DNA of 6,275 nt, from the NCBI GenBank assembly GCA_017400025.1, contig JAFQAF010000204.1, positions 1 through 6,275 of the forward strand, written 5' to 3'. Below, in pieces: positions 5,685 through 6,275 of the stretch (position 1 is the first letter of the stretch; every line of letters starts with the position of its first letter). Under the pieces are notes generated by a model. The model ran no database searches, was not told where the DNA came from, and was given only the letters and a program-made list of their open reading frames with translations. Position numbers and translations under genes: made by a program. The stretch comes from Oscillospiraceae bacterium. GTDB lineage: Bacteria; Bacillota_A; Clostridia; Oscillospirales; Ruminococcaceae.

Positions 5685-5721
5685 AAATCCGGCCTGTAAC
5701 CAGTGTACAGGCCGGATTTTT
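5685..5721. terminator. Shared bidirectional terminator between convergent genes
   Basis: AAATCCGGCCTGTA (5685-5698) pairs with TACAGGCCGGATTT (5706-5719), a perfect 14-bp stem with a 7-nt loop. A T5 run (5717-5721) serves the plus-strand DegV gene. The opposite strand reads GGATTTATTATTTT, so the same hairpin also serves the minus-strand LigT-like gene. Confidence 0.92.
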
Positions 5722-5728
5722 AATATAT

Positions 5729-6235
5729 TTACTGTTCAGAAATATCTGCTTTCAGGTTCACAGACAAAATATGTCTTGTCGGGAAAAATTCATACAGGTG
5801 CAATGAGGTCACTTTTCCGCTGAAACTGTTAAAATCTTTCATAACAATTGGCAATGCCTGATATATTACATCGGGGCTGTCAATTATTATGGTGGTGTGC
5901 GGTGCCCAACCGTAAATATCACCAAATTTTTGCTTTAAATCCAGCAGGTTATAATTGGCATCGGGAGCAACAAACAAGACTTTTCCACCGGAGAAAATCC
6001 CTATATGATTAAAAGTAATGTCAAATGCGGTGAGGTCCTTGGATATGTTCTTTAGACAGTCTGTCAATTCAGACTCTTTGTCGGTTGGAAAAGAGCCAAG
6101 GGTTATATGCATAGGAATGTTCTTTGTCTGGGTTCCGGTAAAACCATCCTCGTATAATCTGTTTTGCAGGGATGACAGATATGCTTCGGTTTTATTGTCA
6201 TACCCAGCCAATACATACAAAGCTTTATTGCTCAT
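5729..6235 (-). CDS. 2H phosphoesterase superfamily protein (LigT / 2'-5' RNA ligase-like)
   Basis: A complete 168-residue protein with the two hallmark H-x-T motifs of the 2H superfamily: MHITLGSF (H43, T45) and PHTTIII (H113, T115), about 70 residues apart as the bilobal fold requires. Members hydrolyse or form 2',5' or cyclic phosphodiester bonds in RNA or nucleotides; the natural substrate of bacterial stand-alone members is mostly unknown and cannot be told from sequence here. There is no signal peptide or membrane segment, so it should be cytoplasmic. GGAG (6241-6244 on the plus map, reversed) lies 5 nt before the ATG. It is transcribed alone and converges with the second DegV gene, with which it shares a terminator. 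The family call is firm; the reaction is not. Confidence 0.87.
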   Translation of the reverse strand: MSNKALYVLAGYDNKTEAYLSSLQNRLYEDGFTGTQTKNIPMHITLGSFPTDKESELTDCLKNISKDLTAFDITFNHIGIFSGGKVLFVAPDANYNLLDLKQKFGDIYGWAPHTTIIIDSPDVIYQALPIVMKDFNSFSGKVTSLHLYEFFPTRHILSVNLKADISEQ

Positions 6236-6260
6236 AAAATCTCCATCCTTTCAGACAAAT

Positions 6261-6275
6261 ATTATAGAAATTATA
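6261..6275 (-). promoter_or_regulatory. Candidate -10 boxes for the LigT-like gene at the window edge
   Basis: Two perfect minus-strand TATAAT boxes occur, at 6261-6266 and 6270-6275, upstream of the gene's ribosome binding site. Any -35 box would lie beyond the window, so which one is used, if either, cannot be judged. Confidence 0.4.

Overview
This window looks like chromosomal DNA of an AT-rich anaerobic or fermentative Bacillota. Negativicutes or Clostridia seem likeliest, but that is an inference from gene content, strong GGAGG-type ribosome binding sites and sigma-A-like promoters; the genus cannot be fixed from the sequence. It holds six protein genes. No RNA gene, mobile element, CRISPR array or phage remnant was seen. 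Each of the five complete genes ends at its own hairpin terminator or shares one with a convergent neighbour. Five of the six genes have a promoter candidate visible, so the region reads as a row of single-gene transcription units rather than operons.

Layout: (1) positions 1-1165, minus strand, tmcAL (tRNA-Met cytidine acetate ligase), running off the left edge; 388 codons are visible. (2) 1166-1255, a compact divergent promoter region in which one perfect 12-bp palindrome supplies the -10 box in both directions. (3) 1256-2458, plus strand, ackA (acetate kinase), complete, followed by a strong terminator. (4) 2689-3570, minus strand, a membrane protein joining an N-terminal ferritin-like diiron domain to a C-terminal VIT1/CCC1 metal transporter. 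(5) 3776-4642 and 4819-5667, plus strand, two tandem paralogous DegV-family (fatty-acid-binding/FakB-like) proteins, separated by a terminator. (6) 5729-6235, minus strand, a small 2H phosphoesterase (LigT / 2'-5' RNA ligase-like), convergent with the second DegV gene and sharing its terminator.

How the genes may relate: TmcAL and AckA both use acetate plus ATP, one to acetylate the wobble cytidine of elongator tRNA-Met and the other to interconvert acetate and acetyl phosphate. They face away from each other across one shared promoter. No phosphotransacetylase gene (pta) lies beside ackA, and no FakA-type kinase lies beside the DegV pair, so both partners must be elsewhere if present. The ferritin-CCC1 fusion is probably a metal (iron/manganese) detoxification exporter, and a palindrome over its -10 box is a good operator candidate.

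No overtly new multi-gene system is visible. The points most worth following up are the symmetric tmcAL/ackA promoter, the DegV pair in which the usual C-terminal ligand histidine appears to be glutamine, and the possible metal-responsive operator.
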